The translations under genes were made by a program, and so were the position numbers. This document shows, piece by piece, positions 59,939 through 64,000 of a stretch of 64,000 bases of DNA. Origin of the DNA: Magnolia sinica (lineage: Eukaryota > Streptophyta > Magnoliopsida > Magnoliales > Magnoliaceae). The stretch's first letter is position 1. Every line of letters begins with the position of its first letter. Below the pieces are notes generated by a model. That model saw nothing but the letters and a program-made list of their open reading frames with translations. It was not told the DNA's origin and searched no databases. The stretch is from NCBI RefSeq assembly GCF_029962835.1, contig NC_080574.1, positions 23,472,001 to 23,536,000 of the forward strand, given 5' to 3'.

Positions 59939-60393
59939 GGTCGGTGATATGTGGGGCCCACCATATGTATGTGGTTCATCCATTCCACTCATCCATTTTT
60001 AAAGATCAGTTAATGGCCTGACACAAAAATTGAGTGGGATATATATCTCCGGTGGACCATGCCAGACGAAAACAATAGCGATTGGATATCCACCATGGAA
60101 ATCATCCTACGGCCCACTGTACTGTTTATTTGACATCCAATGTGTTAAGTAGGTCATACACTGACAGATGAATGGAAAAAAATAAATAAATTAGCAGCTT
60201 CATCCAAAACATGAAAGGCCCTAAAACATTTTTAATTGGTCGATGCTCATTTGACCCTGTTTCGTGTAATGTGCCCCAACTGAATATGATATATTTTTAA
60301 TTTTTGGTCTCATACCACAAAATCATCTGTAAAAATAGATGGTCGGCATGGATGAAACACATAAGTTATGTTGGGGCCCACAGGTCACCGACC
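59939..60393. mobile_element. Palindromic TIR element (family P)
   Basis: The ends GGTCGGTGATATGTGGGGCC and (reverse-complemented right end) GGTCGGTGACCTGTGGGCCC define 455 bp. The body shows TTTTTAAAGATCAGTTAATG, GGTGGACCATGCCAGACGAA and CTGTTTCGTGTAATGTGCCC. It is nested between the block end at 59655 and the Myb/SANT gene. Confidence 0.8.
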
Positions 60394-61741
60394 AGCAGCC
60401 ATTGGCTGGTCCCGAGGGGTAGCCAATCTGCGACCCATTCGCATCAACGGACGGATTGCATGGCATTACAGAAGCTGCAGCCTATGATATGGCGGGTTGT
60501 CTGTGCTCTCTGCGCCACTCACCGATGTAAATGTCTCATCCATGCCGTCCATCCACTTTGACATATCACCTTACACCATTGTCCCAAAAATTGAAGGCGC
60601 GATTTATCTCAGGTGGACCACACCATATTAAGACATAGACCCATCAGCGCCTTTAATACCTAGTTTATTCAATGAATATCACTATCAACATTGAACATTG
60701 CCGTGTATCCGCATGGACCACATCACGTGACAGTGGTGTGATACATATAGATCCCAACAGATGTATGGCATGCGAAAATAGAGATATATGAATACATGAA
60801 AAGTGCAACAACATGTCAAAACATAGGTTGTACGGGGAAATGAGAGGAACAGAAACAAGTGACATATTACAGATAATACAGTCATCCATGTTAGGCTAGA
60901 ATTTGAAAATAACAAGGAAAGCAAGAAAAAGGACACAAAGACCAACTAGAAAGTCACAGAATATCTCTCTGTCTGATGGGGGAAGATCGTCAGTCGACAC
61001 GGCCCTATAAACTATGGCCGGTGTCGCCTGTGCCGCCTGTACAGTCTGTCGGATGGATGATGACAAAGAATGGTGGATGTGATGACCATCAGAAAATGCA
61101 GCAAACTGAACTGCATGAGAATCTGTGTGAGGTCTCGATGATGCGCATGCCTTATCGGAGTTACCGTCCCAGAATGCAACTACCTCTTTTCACTTCCTGA
61201 ATGCGCGGTTTATCGCTCCACTATATCCTTCCACCTCCAACCTCGCGTCGTCTCAACACATATATATTCCAGGCCTACGTCCCACCAAGACGACATAATA
61301 CTTTTACTTTTCCATCTGGAGTAACATGGATGTAATTGGCACTAGATAGTGTCTTGAAATAGAAATTTGCAATCGAAGTTTACATCAGTATTGTCCTATC
61401 GAGTAGCATCGTAAAGTACAAAAAGACTAGGAAACGAAAAAGCTATACCGTTGTCAGTACGTACCCTTCCAAGCTAGCGAATTGTATGGTCTTATCTATC
61501 TTAAGAAAATAAACTTACCAATCATAATTCTTGTGGAAGCATATAAATGATGTTAACTACAAAAAAGTTGTCGCACCAGCACAAGTCATATTTGTATATA
61601 CTATGGATATACCACCATGTTTGTCAGTCTAGAAAAATAAATACTCAAAAACAAAAAATCCAAACACCAAATCAAGTAAATCAAAGTTATTACATGCCAA
61701 CACATAACAAGCAAGGGAACATAACCAAAGATATTAAATCC
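60394..61741. other. Region downstream of the Myb/SANT gene
   Basis: It contains a partial family-P copy at about 60480-60640 (CATGCCGTCCATCCACTTTG; TCAGGTGGACCACACCATAT). The remainder shows no gene. Confidence 0.45.
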
Positions 61742-62900
61742 TCAGATGGATCCGACACCTCGATCCCCAAAGTGGTCATGAAGAGTTTTTTTCAACCAGT
61801 CAATACGGCGCTCAGGTCGCAGACTCACAAAGAACGACGCTAGTTCCTTATCCTTGCTCAAGAGCTGACCAACCTCAAAAAACTCTGAGTTAGTCAGACC
61901 CTCGACCTCTTCTAGTACATCAAGTACTTTGGAAGTACGATTTACCAACTTCCCGAGGCCAAATTTGAGCATTGAATCAACGACAGTTTGCAGAGACGCC
62001 CCTAGTACGTCACAGGGATGAGGATAGGGCGATCGTTTCTTTCCTGCGCTCCCACTTTGAGTAGCATTGGTATCAGCTGTGTGAGTCGGAGTGCTACGTG
62101 AGCCGTGTTGTCCTATCGAAGGACTGTCAGGCGAGAATGGGATGGTCCCTGTAGACTCTGTGCCATAATCATTTGACAAGTCAATTGTATCGTCTATATC
62201 ATCATCCACCTCTCTCCATGCATCATTAAGTTCTCGTTGAATGCGAGATGATGATGCTGATGCAGCTATACTCCTACTGCCGTGGACATATCATCCCGTT
62301 GCCTGGTCCGAACCGACGATCATTGCAAGATCATCCATTCTCTCAATCCGTTTCCCGCGCAGTCTTTTCGCACGCGGGTGAGACTGCAGCCGTACAATCA
62401 GCAGTTGTAAGTATAATATGCGAGTTAATAACACATTATATGGCGGAAGCAGTATATTTCGAAAACCATACCTTAAGATATTCCTCCCAGACTTCATCGG
62501 GGGCCGTAACCACCATCCACTCACTGTCCCATCCAAACCCGCTAGCCGCTAGCATATCCTTTACTGCAGTGTACTCCCTCTTGTAATACCTTAGTCGACT
62601 CGACACATTCTGCCATCTGAGGACTATATTGGTATGCTTTGTTACGGCTTTTGCGACAATTTGATACGCCTCACGTTTGAAACCATTATCACCCTTGCGT
62701 CCTAATGCCACTTGTTCCAGAAATATATCAATTATAACCTGATCCATGTCGGGAGTCCATTTTATTTTTGGGGCTCTGGACGCAGGCTCGGCCAGGGATT
62801 TCACCGTCTTCGTGCGTGGGGAAGATCGTGTAGGCACCACTGGTATCTTAACCGGTGAATGTGTTGGTGTTAATGGATCATCAAACACCCGGTCTGCCAT
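61742..62900 (-). pseudogene. Myb/SANT-like DNA-binding protein (PIF/Harbinger-associated type), one in-frame stop
   Basis: Exon 1 is 62900-62472 (143 codons, donor AAG|GTATGG) and exon 2 is 62383-61742 (acceptor GCTGCAG). Residues 48-145 form a Myb_DNA-bind_3 domain with its Trp pattern (KWTPDMDQVIIDIFLEQV, RWQNVSSRLRYYKREY, GFGWDSEWMVV, DEVWEEYLK), continued in exon 2 by SHPRAKRLRGKRIERMDDLA and IVGSDQATG. A TGA at 62293-62291 then interrupts the frame. Beyond it the same frame is open for 182 codons to 61742, with a Ser/Thr/Asp-rich linker and a C-terminal tail (VGQLLSKDKELASFFVSLRP) like those of L10-interacting/Harbinger-associated Myb proteins. Such proteins bind transposon ends or act as domesticated regulators. 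It could be a pseudogene, a truncated 173-aa protein, or a stop polymorphism. Confidence 0.8.
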
Positions 62901-63654
62901 ATCACCTGAATATCAAGTACATATGATGATTTACAACTGTCAACTATAATTATAAGAATGACAACTATTTAGAAATCACGATTAACAAAATCATCATTTG
63001 GTATCTCCATATAATGAATCTACGTAGTCAGAAGTTGGAAGATTCCAATTCCATTGTTAACTACGTAATGTTCTCCAAATATAAATAACAACAAGTCACG
63101 GAATTTGTAACATTTAACGAGCAATTATCTACTCCTACTATTTTTAAGGGGGCAGAGATCTGGCCGTAGAGATGGTGGAGCAGACTGTAAAGGACATTGT
63201 AGTGGGGACCCAGCCAACTTTAAAAAAAAATAGAAAAAAAAATGCACTGCAAATCTGACGGGAGGAACACAATAGCATGGACCACCCCACAGAGTTATGT
63301 AAGAAAGATTGGAGAAGAGGGAATAAATACAGGACAGATTGGACGGACAGAGAAGAAATCCTATTGCACATGTATATTAGACCTGGTTTAGAACCCATCG
63401 CAGCCAGCCGGACAGGCGAACTCCAAATCGGAGGGCCTATTTCGCTGGAAACCATAGATATGCACTAGATGCATAGAAACCCTTCATGGCGGCTTCCAAT
63501 GCTATAGAAATCATCAATATCTGGAACATGCAAGACATATGCACAGACCAGAACAGCGTCTCATGCAGATCATGAGTGGAAGAAGACCTACCTTAGGATG
63601 AGTAGACCCTCAGCTCGCGATGGCAGTCGAACGATGAAGATGGCCATCACAACC
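62901..63654. other. Upstream region of the Myb/SANT gene
   Basis: No further exon is recognised. AT-rich sequence, a poly-A tract at 63222-63242, and no obvious TATA element at the usual distance. Confidence 0.4.
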
Positions 63655-64000
63655 CTCAGGTGGTTGTTATAAACCCCTTTTCGTGGCAAAACGGGAACCA
63701 ACCACAGCCTCTCTCCTGCCAAATCGGAAGCATGGAAACTCCCAATCCATCCGTCCGTACGCTGGACTGTAGACGAGCTAGGGATGGGATGGAGCATGGG
63801 ATAGAGATGAGGCGAGAACGAAGTATGTGGGATTCGCAATCCACCGGATCGTCCTCTGAATCCAGAGACCACTCCCATCCGTTAGTAATACCGCGCCGAA
63901 CAGAAGTTGAGGAGGACGGGGTGGGATTTCAATACCCTATCCCACCTACTCCACTCTACTCCCATCTAATCCCCGTGTCCAAACAGGCCCTAAGCAGTTA

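Larger units (their letters stand above)
59655..63990. mobile_element. Harbinger-like TIR block containing the Myb/SANT gene
   Basis: The left end GGCCTGTTTGGACGCGCAGA then TTAGGTGGGAGT is mirrored at the right end (reverse complement GGCCTGTTTGGACACGGGGA then TTAGATGGGAGT), giving an inverted repeat of about 45 bp or more. TAA follows the right end, as expected for Harbinger's TWA target, but the left is preceded by ACC, so the boundary on that side may be nested or coincidental. No DDE transposase is visible; the interior holds the Myb/SANT gene and a nested family-P element. Confidence 0.5.

Overview
This is nuclear DNA of a flowering plant: AT-rich, with intron-split genes and very many inverted-repeat elements. 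The dominant repeat, a roughly 400-450 bp near-palindrome with arms built around a GGGCCCACC-type end, GTCCATCC and a GTGGTCCACTTGAG-like motif, recalls repeats I associate with magnoliid genomes (magnolia/cinnamon type). That lineage call is an inference from memory, not a search result. No organellar, bacterial or viral block is visible.

Four protein genes are supported. (1) 4214-10595, minus strand: the first six exons (284 codons) of a DUF647 / ROOT UV-B SENSITIVE protein, closest to RUS6. Its 3' exons lie outside the left edge. (2) 26759-48291, plus strand: a complete 15-exon mitochondrial CLPX, the AAA+ unfoldase of the ClpXP protease (684 aa). All catalytic motifs are intact and intron 4 is a 7.1 kb GC-AG intron. 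(3) 50920-57437, minus strand: a complete 5-exon pfkB-family fructokinase (337 aa), convergent with CLPX. (4) 61742-62900, minus strand: a two-exon Myb/SANT-like protein of the PIF/Harbinger-associated type, broken by one in-frame TGA and lying between inverted-repeat ends of a transposon-like block.

The rest is transposon-rich. 1-4200 holds a degraded LINE and AT-rich sequence. The RUS introns carry a Mutator-type miniature element and a hAT relic whose end was tandemly duplicated. 10.6-26.7 kb is a gene-free stretch of inverted-repeat elements. The CLPX introns hold a 2.15 kb Mutator-like element, an L1-type LINE with an 11-bp target duplication, RTE-type LINE pieces, and a three-LTR TRIM inserted in an RTE and itself hit by a Mutator-type element. 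The CLPX/fructokinase intergenic region has a SINE-like insertion with an 18-bp target duplication. Fructokinase intron 1 holds a palindromic element interrupted by a second TIR element that appears to carry the 5' end of an HD2-type histone deacetylase gene. 57.9-64.0 kb is a mosaic of TIR elements around the Myb/SANT gene.

The genes do not form a pathway: a DUF647 protein, mitochondrial proteolysis, cytosolic fructose phosphorylation and a transposon-derived Myb protein are ordinary plant neighbours. The most interesting content is the layered history of the mobile elements and what they captured.
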